Shown one piece after another: positions 49,711 through 58,134 of a stretch of 64,000 bases of DNA (positions are counted from its first letter, which is position 1; every line of letters starts with the position of its first letter). Under the pieces are notes generated by a model. It was given only the letters and a program-made list of their open reading frames with translations. It was not told where the DNA came from and did no database searches. The position numbers and the translations under genes are program-made. Source of the stretch: Ruegeria sp. Ofav3-42 (GTDB lineage: Bacteria; Pseudomonadota; Alphaproteobacteria; Rhodobacterales; Rhodobacteraceae); assembly GCF_022347725.1 (NCBI RefSeq), contig NZ_JAKRGB010000001.1:493050-557049 (forward strand). Reading direction: 5' to 3'.

Positions 49711-50937
49711 TCACAAAACGTCGTCAAGTGCATTCAATAGCTGATCAATTTCCTGTTGAGAGGTATAGTGCGTGAAACTGACCCGCAGAACACCCTGATC
49801 CAGATCGACCCCCATTGCCTGTAGTGGGCGCACGGCATAGAAATCGCCGCCACCTGCCATGATGCCATGCCCGACAAGATCGGCGGCAACGGCTTCGGCG
49901 TTGCGGTTCAGCGCCAATGCTACCGTGGGCGCGCGGCGGTTGGCATCGGACGTCCCGATAAGGCGCACAGCATTGCGATCTTTTACGGCATCCAAAACCG
50001 GCTGCAGCAGAGCGACCTCCTGCGCGCGCATCAAGTCGTGCACGAAGGTGCCGCGTTCGGTAGCTCCGGCCTCGGGCCCGTTGTGATGATCGCTCAGCAG
50101 GTCGACATAATCCGCCATGCCGGCGCTAGCTGCGATCTGGGCGTGGTCGGGTCCGGCCGGGGTGAACCGCTTATACAAAACGTCCCCGTTGAAGTAGTGC
50201 GCCTGGTTCGGCAGCATTTCACCTAACGTACGGCGGATCACCATGCAGCCCTGATGCGGACCATATGTCTTGTAGGCCGAGAACAGGTAGATATCCGGCC
50301 CAAGATCGCCCACATTCGGGAACCCGTGCGGTGCGTAAGATACGCCGTCCACACATACGAACGCCCCGGCGGCATGGGCGATCGCGGTGATTTCGGTGAC
50401 CGGGTTGATCTCTCCGATCACGTTAGAGCAATGGGGAAAGCACACCAGACGCACGCTTTCGTCCAGCATGTTCTCCAGATCCATCGGATTGAGCGATCCC
50501 GTCTCCGGATCAATCTGCCACTCGCGGATTTCAATTCCTTCATCGGCCAGACGCCGCCACGGACCGGAGTTCGCCTCGTGATCCTGATTGGTGACAATAA
50601 TCGCCTCACCCGGCTTCATCCATTGGCGAAAAGCCTGTGCCAGAACATAAGTGTTTTGCGTGGTTGAAGGCCCAAAACTCAGTTCGTCGGTGTCGACCCC
50701 CAGAATGGCAGCCATACGGGCGCGGGCTTCGTCCATTTCTTCACCGGCCAGACGGCTTGCATCGTAGGGGCTATATGGCTGAACCTTGCGCCGTGTGTAA
50801 TACCGCGTCAGGCGGTCAAGCACCGGCTTGCAAGTGTATGACCCGCCTGCATTCTCGAAGAATGCTTGCCCCTGCAGGCTGGGCTCGGAAAATGCCGGGA
50901 ACTGCGCCCGAACAAAATCAATATCAAGGGATGTCAT
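49711..50937 (-). CDS. Cysteine desulfurase-like class V aminotransferase
   Basis: A 408-residue fold-type I PLP enzyme of the SufS/CsdA-like superfamily: FENAGGSYTCKPVLDRL near the start, DQDHEANSGPW, VCVDGVSYAPHGFPNV with the PLP-binding Asp, and FSAYKTYGPHQGCM with the PLP Lys. It belongs to the 'cysteine desulfurase-like protein' subgroup (YP_ type), not the housekeeping IscS/SufS, since the usual active-site Cys loop is not apparent. Role unknown; being first in the run with photolyase, Cfa, TrgAB and CysK suggests a stress or sulfur link. Confidence 0.88.
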   Translation of the reverse strand: MTSLDIDFVRAQFPAFSEPSLQGQAFFENAGGSYTCKPVLDRLTRYYTRRKVQPYSPYDASRLAGEEMDEARARMAAILGVDTDELSFGPSTTQNTYVLAQAFRQWMKPGEAIIVTNQDHEANSGPWRRLADEGIEIREWQIDPETGSLNPMDLENMLDESVRLVCFPHCSNVIGEINPVTEITAIAHAAGAFVCVDGVSYAPHGFPNVGDLGPDIYLFSAYKTYGPHQGCMVIRRTLGEMLPNQAHYFNGDVLYKRFTPAGPDHAQIAASAGMADYVDLLSDHHNGPEAGATERGTFVHDLMRAQEVALLQPVLDAVKDRNAVRLIGTSDANRRAPTVALALNRNAEAVAADLVGHGIMAGGGDFYAVRPLQAMGVDLDQGVLRVSFTHYTSQQEIDQLLNALDDVL

Positions 50938-51211
50938 CCCGCCTCACTCCTTGGTCGTTGTCCACGTCTTGATTGTCGGTCCGCTCATGATCCCGGACCG
51001 CTCCGAAAACATGGCAGGTCTTCCAGCCAAGCCGCAGTCCAGTCACAAGTCCTTGGTCCGGCGGCAGCCACAGGTACAGTTATCCTCCTGCTCCTGCGAC
51101 CGGCTCAGATAACCTGACGATTGCAGCCCGGTCAAGCTTTGCCGCTGATGCCGGATTCTGTCATCAGGTTTTGGCACTGTACCCACATACAAACGACCGT
51201 GAGGAACCAAC

Positions 51212-51589
51212 ATGAACTACAAACCCAAGGATTTTCTTGTGTGGGGAGAATTGCCTGTGCGGGATATGGAACAGGCCATCGCCTTTTACTCAACAGTAAC
51301 CGGTGCGACACTGGAATTGGCGCAAGATGCGCCCAACCCCATGGCTGTATTCAATCCCACCGATCCTGCAACCGGCGTTGCCTTGCATCTTCACCCCGGC
51401 AAGCCCGCCGAGAAGGGACAGGGACCGACATTGCATCTGGCCGCTGAAGGCGCGTTGGAGGACGTCATGAAACGGGTCGAAGATGCAGGCGGGAAAGTCG
51501 TGTCCGAGCCAATCCAAATTCCGGCCGGTCGGTTCTTTTATGCGACAGACCCAGATGGCAACTCTGTTGGCTTCTTTGAAGGCACATAA
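51212..51589 (+). CDS. VOC (glyoxalase/bleomycin resistance) family protein
   Basis: A 125-residue protein with two beta-alpha-beta-beta-beta modules: VWGELPVRDMEQAIAFYSTVTG at the start and the FFYATDPDGNSVGFFEGT end typical of VOC proteins. The second-half metal ligand position (Glu in GFFE) is present; the first is less clear. Substrate unknown. A strong bidirectional terminator follows and serves also the convergent pyrH. The 274 bp before the gene contain no recognisable gene. Confidence 0.88.
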   Translation: MNYKPKDFLVWGELPVRDMEQAIAFYSTVTGATLELAQDAPNPMAVFNPTDPATGVALHLHPGKPAEKGQGPTLHLAAEGALEDVMKRVEDAGGKVVSEPIQIPAGRFFYATDPDGNSVGFFEGT

Positions 51590-51591
51590 GA

Positions 51592-51623
51592 AAAAAGGCC
51601 GGGCAGCTTGGCCCGGCCTTTTT
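51592..51623. terminator. Bidirectional rho-independent terminator
   Basis: Perfect 13-bp stem AAAAAGGCCGGGC/GCCCGGCCTTTTT with a six-base loop, between the convergent VOC and pyrH genes; A and T tracts on both sides let it end both transcripts. Confidence 0.95.
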
Positions 51624-51642
51624 CAGGATCAAGAGACAGGCG

Positions 51643-52395
51643 TTAGCCTTGTACCTTGGTATAGGTCCCCTCGCCCGCCAGAATTCCGCGGAAACCGCCG
51701 GGCTCATCCAGTCCGAAGACGATCAGGGGCAGGTTGTTGTCGCGCGCCAGCGCAATGGCCGAAGCATCCATGACCCGCAGCCGTTTGGCCAGCACATCGT
51801 CATAAGTGACCGTGTCATAGCGGACCGCATCCGCGTGCTCTTTGGGATCTTTGTCATAGACCCCGTCCACGCCGTTCTTGCCCATGAAGATCGCCTGACA
51901 GGCCATTTCGTTGGCGCGCAACGTCGCGGCAGTGTCGGTGGTGAAATACGGGTTGCCGGTACCGGCAGCAAAGATGCAGACCCGTTTCTTTTCCAGGTGG
52001 CGCACAGCGCGGCGGCGGATATAGGGCTCACACACTTCGTCCATACGGATGGCCGAGATAACCCGGGTGAACACGCCGATCTCTTCCAGTGCGGACTGCA
52101 TCCCCAGTGCGTTCATCACCGTGGCCAACATGCCCATGTAGTCGGCCGTCGTCCGCTCCATCCCCTGCGCCGAACCGCTTAGGCCGCGGAAGATGTTCCC
52201 GCCCCCGATCACCATGCAGATCTCGACGCCCAGATCGTGCACCGATTTGACCTCTTGCGCGATACGCTGAACTGTTGGCGGATGCAGGCCGAACCCCTGA
52301 TCGCCCATAAGCGCCTCGCCCGAAATTTTCAGCATCACGCGATCGTATTTTGTCTTCGTGTTCTCGATGATATCGGTGGTCGGGGAAAGGGTCAT
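51643..52395 (-). CDS. pyrH: UMP kinase
   Basis: Phosphorylates UMP to UDP. A 250-residue amino-acid-kinase-fold protein with [53 protein letters not shown] and [11 protein letters not shown], all hallmarks of bacterial PyrH. In many bacteria pyrH lies with tsf and frr; here it is divergent from miaA and alone in its direction. Terminator directly downstream. Confidence 0.97.
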   Translation of the reverse strand: MTLSPTTDIIENTKTKYDRVMLKISGEALMGDQGFGLHPPTVQRIAQEVKSVHDLGVEICMVIGGGNIFRGLSGSAQGMERTTADYMGMLATVMNALGMQSALEEIGVFTRVISAIRMDEVCEPYIRRRAVRHLEKKRVCIFAAGTGNPYFTTDTAATLRANEMACQAIFMGKNGVDGVYDKDPKEHADAVRYDTVTYDDVLAKRLRVMDASAIALARDNNLPLIVFGLDEPGGFRGILAGEGTYTKVQG

Positions 52396-52492
52396 GTTGC
52401 GCTCCGGGCTGGCACGGGTTTATTTTCCGGCGCAAAATGAAGCAAAACCTCCGCAGGTTCAATGCGGTTGGTAAGGAATGAGGCGGCCCTTA

Positions 52493-53386
52493 ATGACCGA
52501 TCCCGCAGAAACGCAGATTTTGGACCGCCTGCCCCCAATTCCTGACGAAAAACCCGTGCTGATTGCCGGGCCCACTGCGTCGGGTAAGTCGGCCCTGGCC
52601 CTGCTGATCGCCGAGCAGTTTGGAGGGGTGATCGTGAATGCTGATGCAAGCCAGGTCTACGATTGCTGGCGCGTGATTTCTGCCCGGCCGTCAGCCGAAG
52701 AGGAAGCACGCGCGCCGCATCTGCTGTACGGCCATATCGCCTATGACCAGACCTATTCCACCGGCCACTGGCTGCGCGAGGTGAAACCGCTACTGCAGAG
52801 TGGTACGCGCCCGATCATCGTCGGCGGCACGGGCCTCTATTTTTCCGCGCTGACCGAAGGGATGGCCGACATACCCGCGACGCCTCCGGAAATCCGGGCT
52901 GAGGCCGACACGCTGACACTGCAAACCCTGATCGAAGGGGTCGATGCCCGAACGCTGGCCCGGATCGACACCCAAAACCGCGCGCGGGTTCAGCGCGCAT
53001 GGGAAGTGCAACAGGCCTCGGGTCGTAGTCTCAGCGACTGGCAAGAGGAAACTCCGCCGCCAATTCTGGATGTGAAGAACACGGTGCCCACCGTATTTGA
53101 CGTGGACAAACAATGGCTTCTGGAACGGATAACGCGCCGCTTTGATCAGATGCTGGATACCGGTGCGTTGCAGGAGGTGGAAAGCATGCGAGAGCTGTAC
53201 GATCCGTCCCTGCCCGCATTCAAAGCCATCGGAGTACCCGAACTTATGGCCTATCTTGATGGCGAAATGACGCTGGAAGAGGCCCGCGATCGGGCAACGA
53301 TTTCAACGCGGCAATTCGCAAAGCGGCAGCGCACCTGGTTCCGCGCGCGTATGAAATCCTGGAATCGGATTGATTTATCAAAATGA
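52493..53386 (+). CDS. miaA: tRNA dimethylallyltransferase
   Basis: Adds dimethylallyl to A37 of tRNAs reading UNN codons. P-loop GPTASGKS (26-33), the [11 protein letters not shown] substrate loop, [10 protein letters not shown], and the C-terminal [13 protein letters not shown] motif are all present. At 297 residues the length is normal. The start MTDPAETQ at 52493 is preferred; an ATG five codons earlier (52478) has its AAGGA site immediately adjacent, too close for initiation. Divergent from pyrH. Confidence 0.96.
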   Translation: MTDPAETQILDRLPPIPDEKPVLIAGPTASGKSALALLIAEQFGGVIVNADASQVYDCWRVISARPSAEEEARAPHLLYGHIAYDQTYSTGHWLREVKPLLQSGTRPIIVGGTGLYFSALTEGMADIPATPPEIRAEADTLTLQTLIEGVDARTLARIDTQNRARVQRAWEVQQASGRSLSDWQEETPPPILDVKNTVPTVFDVDKQWLLERITRRFDQMLDTGALQEVESMRELYDPSLPAFKAIGVPELMAYLDGEMTLEEARDRATISTRQFAKRQRTWFRARMKSWNRIDLSK

Positions 53387-53711
53387 TACCTCAAAAAACT
53401 AAGGCGGAAAAATAACAGTCGAACGCGCAGGAACAACGCGGCGAATCCGCTTTGCTCTAAAGGTAGAACAAAGGGGTTTCCCTAAGATTGGCGGAGCTGA
53501 GCGCGGTAAACTCTGCCCACCAATGTCGTTTTTGTACCCCGAATGACGATTTCGAACATTGACCTAACCCGAATTCTGGTGCCGAATGTCAGGTATGGGG
53601 ATGTTCAGAATCCGAAATAAGAAAAACCATGAACCTGCCACCCGGAGCATGCCGGCCTGAGCGGTTCAAAGCTACATCCAAAAAATTACCGTATCACAGG
53701 GAGTAACGTTA
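53387..53711. other. 325-bp intergenic region before the Dpp-like ABC operon
   Basis: No gene, tRNA or clear terminator is seen. It holds the promoter for the operon and an AGGGAG ribosome-binding site at its end. A short GCGG/CCGC hairpin occurs near 53443. Nothing else stands out. Confidence 0.6.
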
Positions 53712-55382
53712 ATGAAAAACCAGACAACGACCGGAGCACCGATTCACTGGGCGGCTGAAATGCATGCTCAGGAATATCGGGACGGTAAAATGAACCGACG
53801 CGAATTTCTGACCCGCACCACCGGGCTTGGCGTCACCGCAGCAGCGGCCTACGGCATGATCGGCCTGACCGCGCCGGTGCATGCGGCCGGTGAAGACGCC
53901 AAGAAAGAAGGCGGTACTCTGCGTGTCCAGATGGAAGTTCGCGCCCTGAAAGATCCGCGCACCTATGACTGGTCGCAGATCGGCAACTACAGCCGTGGTA
54001 CTCTTGAGTATCTGGTCGAGTACAACTCGGACGGTACGTTCCGCGGGATGCTGCTGGAAGGTTGGGAAGTCAACGACGACGCGACCGAGTACACTCTGAA
54101 AATTCGCCCGGGCGTCAAATGGAACAACGGTGATGACTTCACCGCCGATGACGTAGCACGCAACATCGCGCGCTGGTGCGACAAGAGCTCGGAAACCAAC
54201 TCGATGGCGGGTCGTTTTGCAACCCTGGTTGATCCCGAGTCCGGCCAGGCGATTGAAGGTGGTATCGAGGTTGTCGACGCCAACACCGTCAAACTAAACC
54301 TGCCCGCCTCTGACATCTCGCTGATCGCGGGCATGGCGGATTATCCTGCGGCCATCGTTCACAGCTCGTTCAGCGAAACCGATCTGCTGAATAATGTGGG
54401 CACCGGCCCGTATCTGATGAGCGAACTCGAAGTCGGCGTCAAAGGCGTTCTGGTGCGCAACGAGGACCACACCTGGTGGGGTGAAGCCATCTTTGGCCGC
54501 CCGGCCTTGGACAGCATCGAATACATCGACTACGGCACCGACCCGTCCGCATGGCTGGCGGCACTGGAATCCGACGAAGTCGACATGCTGTATGAATCGG
54601 TTGGTGAATTCATCGACGTGATGGACAGCCTCGGATACATCAAGTCCGAAGTTGTAACGATGAACACCATCGTCGTCCGCCCAAACCAGCTGGCCGAGAT
54701 CGACGGCAAGAAACCGTACGAAGACAAGCGCGTCCGTCAGGCGCTGCAGATGGCGGTCGATAACTCGATCTGTCTGGAGCTGGGTTACGGCGGTCGCGGT
54801 GCGCCTGCGGAAAACCACCACGTTGGACCGATCCACCCGGATTACTTCGAACTGCCGCCGCAGAAGGTCGATCCTGATGGTGCTCGCGCACTGATGGAAG
54901 AAGCCGGAATGATCGATTTCGAGCACGAGCTGATTTCGATCGACGACGACTGGCGCCGGAACACCACCGACGCGGTTGCGGCGCAGCTGCGCGACGCGGG
55001 CATCAAGGTCAAGCGGACCGTTCTGCCGGGCAACACCTTCTGGAACGACTGGGCGAAGTATCCCTACAGCTCGACCAACTGGAACCACCGCCCACTGGGT
55101 GTTCAGATCTGGGCGCTGGCCTATCGTTCTGGCGAAGCCTGGAACGAGTTCGGCTGGGCGAACGCCGAGTTCGATGCCCTGCTGACCGAAGCTCTGGCCA
55201 TCGCGGATGCGGACAAGCGCCGTGAAGTGGTCGCCAAGGGCGAAGCGATGATCCAGGAAGAAGGCGTGACCATTCAGCCCTATTGGCGTTCGCTGTATCG
55301 CCACATGAAGGACGGTCTTGTCGGCACCGACATGCATGTCTCCTTCGAGCACCACCACTACAAGTGGGGCTGGGCAGCCTAA
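53712..55382 (+). CDS. ABC transporter substrate-binding protein, family 5, Tat-exported
   Basis: A 556-residue periplasmic binding protein of the DppA/OppA/NikA class. An N-terminal stretch of 27 residues precedes a twin-arginine signal: NRREFL with Arg29-Arg30, a hydrophobic region and a cleavage site near APVHAAG (about 57-60), so export of a folded protein by Tat is predicted. The mature part has the family's GTLRVQM strand, [22 protein letters not shown] and GTGPYLMSE blocks. Such proteins bind oligopeptides, opines or metals; the ligand is not apparent. First gene of a four-gene importer operon. Confidence 0.93.
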   Translation: MKNQTTTGAPIHWAAEMHAQEYRDGKMNRREFLTRTTGLGVTAAAAYGMIGLTAPVHAAGEDAKKEGGTLRVQMEVRALKDPRTYDWSQIGNYSRGTLEYLVEYNSDGTFRGMLLEGWEVNDDATEYTLKIRPGVKWNNGDDFTADDVARNIARWCDKSSETNSMAGRFATLVDPESGQAIEGGIEVVDANTVKLNLPASDISLIAGMADYPAAIVHSSFSETDLLNNVGTGPYLMSELEVGVKGVLVRNEDHTWWGEAIFGRPALDSIEYIDYGTDPSAWLAALESDEVDMLYESVGEFIDVMDSLGYIKSEVVTMNTIVVRPNQLAEIDGKKPYEDKRVRQALQMAVDNSICLELGYGGRGAPAENHHVGPIHPDYFELPPQKVDPDGARALMEEAGMIDFEHELISIDDDWRRNTTDAVAAQLRDAGIKVKRTVLPGNTFWNDWAKYPYSSTNWNHRPLGVQIWALAYRSGEAWNEFGWANAEFDALLTEALAIADADKRREVVAKGEAMIQEEGVTIQPYWRSLYRHMKDGLVGTDMHVSFEHHHYKWGWAA

Positions 55383-55403
55383 AACCTGCCGGACGATAAA
55401 ACG

Positions 55404-55429
55404 GGGGCGCCTGATCGGGGCGCCCCTTT
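55404..55429 (+). promoter_or_regulatory. Stem-loop after the binding-protein gene
   Basis: 8-bp stem GGGGCGCC/GGCGCCCC with a seven-base loop and only three following Ts, 22 bp after the stop codon. It could be a partial terminator or mRNA-stabilising hairpin that lets the binding protein be made in excess of the permeases. Confidence 0.65.
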
Positions 55430-55519
55430 CCAGCCGCAGACAGGCCGACACGGGGTCGGATGTCCGAGGCCAGCAAATGGTCCAATGATCTGCGGAACAC
55501 CCGAACAACAGGGGCCATC

Positions 55520-56566
55520 ATGGGACTATTCATCCTTCGACGGTTCGGCGTCATGCTGCTGACGGCATTGTGCCTGACTTTCGTGGTCTTTTTTCTGACC
55601 AACCTTTACCCGAACCTGGAAAAGCTTGCGAAAACGCAAGGCAACCAGCGGATGTCCGACGAACAGGTCGAGACCTGGCTTGAAAACCGCGGTTACCTGC
55701 AACCCACGCTGGTCAAATACGGCCAGTGGCTGGGAGTCATGCCGGGCTTTACCAAAACGCTGGAAGACGGCACTTTCGTAGGCACCTGCACACGACCGGG
55801 GTCAACCGAAGAAACAACCCCAAGATTCTGTGGCGTTCTTCAAGGCGACTGGGGATACTCAACCGTTTTCAAGGATGAAGTCGGCAGTATTGTTAGCAAG
55901 CGCCTCGGCAATACCGGCTATCTGATGTTCTGGGTTCTGGTCCTGATGGTGCCATCCGCGCTGTTGGTCGGCGTGCTGGCCGGAATGCGCGAAGGGTCTG
56001 CACTGGACCGGTCCCTGTCCACATTCTCGATCATCACTACGGCGACACCGGAATATGTGTCAGGCGTGATTTTCATAGCGATCTTCACATCGTCTACCGT
56101 GGGTCTGAAGTGGTTCAAGGGTACCGCGACGCAGGCGATGGACAACCCGACATTCGAGAACTTCTTCCTACCGGTTCTGACCATCGCGCTTTACGGCATG
56201 GGCTATATCGCTCGGATGACCCGGGCCTCGATGACCGAGGTGATGACCGCGCAGTACATCCGAACCGCAAGGCTAAAGGGTGTGTCCTTCGGCAACATCG
56301 TTCTGAAACACGCGCTGCGCAACGCGCTGATCGCGCCCTTCACCGTCATCATGCTGCAGTTCCCGTGGCTGTTGAACGGCGTGGTGATCGTTGAGACCCT
56401 GTTCAACTACAAGGGCTTCGGCTGGGCACTGGTTCAGGCGGCGGGCAACAACGACATCCAGCTGCTGCTGGCGATTTCGGTCGTGTCGGTCTTTGTGGTG
56501 CTGGTGACGCAGCTGATATCCGATATCGGCTATGTCTACCTCAACCCGCGCATCCGTATTTCGTAA
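55520..56566 (+). CDS. ABC transporter permease, DppB-like
   Basis: A 348-residue permease starting MGLFILRRFGVMLLTALCLTFVVFFL, the DppB/OppB N-terminal helix. A periplasmic stretch (about 30-110) follows, with an unusual Cys-containing TCTRPGSTEETTPRFCG segment, and then the BPD_transp_1 core with the coupling loop QYIRTARLKGVSFGNIVLKHALRNALIAP. The ATG at 55520 is chosen since it gives the conserved start. 13 bp separate it from the second permease. Confidence 0.93.
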   Translation: MGLFILRRFGVMLLTALCLTFVVFFLTNLYPNLEKLAKTQGNQRMSDEQVETWLENRGYLQPTLVKYGQWLGVMPGFTKTLEDGTFVGTCTRPGSTEETTPRFCGVLQGDWGYSTVFKDEVGSIVSKRLGNTGYLMFWVLVLMVPSALLVGVLAGMREGSALDRSLSTFSIITTATPEYVSGVIFIAIFTSSTVGLKWFKGTATQAMDNPTFENFFLPVLTIALYGMGYIARMTRASMTEVMTAQYIRTARLKGVSFGNIVLKHALRNALIAPFTVIMLQFPWLLNGVVIVETLFNYKGFGWALVQAAGNNDIQLLLAISVVSVFVVLVTQLISDIGYVYLNPRIRIS

Positions 56567-56579
56567 GGGAGGATAGATC

Positions 56580-58043
56580 ATGGAACCTCTTAGCTGGACC
56601 GGCTCTATCGCCTTTCTGAACCCCATCCTTCTGATCGCATTGGCAGCGCTGATTGTATCGATCGTCATCTGGATTATCGGCAGCATCATTCTGCCGGAGG
56701 CACCGATGACCGTGAATGCCGACGGCACCATCAGCTCGGGCAGTGGTCTGCGCGGACTGACTCAATCGGCCCTGAGATACAGCTTTTTCGCCTGTGTCGC
56801 GCTTTCGCTTGCCTACATTCTGCTTGGTATTTTCATGGGTACCGGTGCCGGGATTATCGGTGCGATCTCGCAGCAGTTTCTGCCTGTGTGGCTGTCGCTG
56901 ATCATCCTGTTTGCGATGTCGATCGCCTTCAAACGGCGCCTTGGTCTTTATGGCAAACTGTTTGACAGCCCCATCGGCATGATCGGCTTTGGCCTGGTCA
57001 TGTTCTGGGTTTTCACCGGTATCTTTGGCGCACTGGATCTGATCGTAACACACGACCCGCTGGTGCAAGTGTCGGGCATGAAGAACAAGGTGCCTGGAAC
57101 GCCTCTGCCAAGCCCGGAAGAAGGCGAGTATGCCTGGTACCTGCTGGGTGGCGACAACCTTGCCCGAGACGTCTTTAGCCGCATGGTCAAGGGCGCTTGG
57201 ATCGTTGTTCAGATCGCTCCGCTGGCGACGATGTTCGCGTTCATGGTCGGGATCACTTTGGGTCTGCCCGCAGGGTACTACGGCGGGCGTCTGGACACGT
57301 TCCTGTCGTTCCTTGCCAATCTGATCCTGGCTTTCCCGGTTATCCTGCTGTTCTACCTGCTGGTCACGCCAGAGATCGTGGCAACGGGCGTGCCGAACTA
57401 TATGGCGGCCGTGTTGTTCGTGTTCCCGATCCTGTTCATCGGCGTCTTGCTGAACTCGCGCTACTACACCCGCCCGAAATTCCGCACGCCGCTATTGATC
57501 GGCGTTCTGGGCATCGCGCTGTGGCTGTACCTGTCGCTGATTTCGACCGGCGGTTACATCATCAACACAGATGATTACCGTATCTGGGGTCTGCCAACTT
57601 ATCTGGATCTGTTCGATATCCCGGGCGGCATTCTGGTTGTGTTCGTGTCGGTCGTCTTTGTGAACTCGCCCACCGTGTTCCGCATCGTGCGGGGCCTTGC
57701 GATGGACATCAAGACGCGCGACTACGTGGCGGCGGCGCAGACCCGTGGCGAGGGCCCGTGGTACATCATGTTGTGGGAAATCCTGCCCAACGCACGTGGG
57801 CCGCTGATCGTCGATTTCTGTCTGCGCATCGGCTACACCACCATCCTGCTGGGAACTCTGGGTTTCTTTGGACTGGGTCTGCCACCCGAAAGCCCGGATT
57901 GGGGTTCAACGATCAACGAAGGGCGCAAGCTGTTGTCGATCTATCTGCACCCTGCCCTGCCGCCTGCGCTGGCGCTGTTGTCACTGGTTCTGGGTCTGAA
58001 CCTGCTGGCGGATGGTCTTCGTGAGGAAAGTCTCAAGGACTGA
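56580..58043 (+). CDS. ABC transporter permease, DppC-like, extended
   Basis: A 487-residue permease, far longer than DppC (about 300). The first 110 residues add three helices before the KRRLGLYGKLFDSPIGMIGFGLVMFW segment that corresponds to the usual DppC start. The core contains the coupling loop RDYVAAAQTRGEGPWYIMLWEILPNARGP and the LGTLGFFGLGLPPESPDWG motif. An inserted pair of hydrophobic segments lies at about 270-320. The extension appears to be a feature of this transporter subfamily and is not a frameshift. Confidence 0.92.
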   Translation: MEPLSWTGSIAFLNPILLIALAALIVSIVIWIIGSIILPEAPMTVNADGTISSGSGLRGLTQSALRYSFFACVALSLAYILLGIFMGTGAGIIGAISQQFLPVWLSLIILFAMSIAFKRRLGLYGKLFDSPIGMIGFGLVMFWVFTGIFGALDLIVTHDPLVQVSGMKNKVPGTPLPSPEEGEYAWYLLGGDNLARDVFSRMVKGAWIVVQIAPLATMFAFMVGITLGLPAGYYGGRLDTFLSFLANLILAFPVILLFYLLVTPEIVATGVPNYMAAVLFVFPILFIGVLLNSRYYTRPKFRTPLLIGVLGIALWLYLSLISTGGYIINTDDYRIWGLPTYLDLFDIPGGILVVFVSVVFVNSPTVFRIVRGLAMDIKTRDYVAAAQTRGEGPWYIMLWEILPNARGPLIVDFCLRIGYTTILLGTLGFFGLGLPPESPDWGSTINEGRKLLSIYLHPALPPALALLSLVLGLNLLADGLREESLKD

Positions 58044-58052
58044 TGTGATCAA

Positions 58053-58102
58053 GGCCGGGGGCTCTGCCCCCGGACCCCCGAGGTATTTTTAGCCAGATGA
58101 AG
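58053..58102 (+). repeat. Rhodobacterales-type REP-like stem-loop element
   Basis: Perfect stem CCGGGGGC/GCCCCCGG (58055-58073) with loop TCT, followed by ACCCCCGAGGTATTTTT and AGCCAGATGAAG. This composite is a pattern I recognise as very frequent between genes in Rhodobacteraceae genomes. Here it lies in the 91-bp gap between the permease and the ATPase genes. Confidence 0.7.
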
Positions 58103-58134
58103 GGGATCCCCTGACTCTCGCGAGGAGAACACAA

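Noticed and set aside
54294..55508. 404-codon minus-strand frame opposite the Dpp-like binding protein
   Set aside because: Antisense shadow of a binding protein with a Tat signal and family blocks; no domain is seen.
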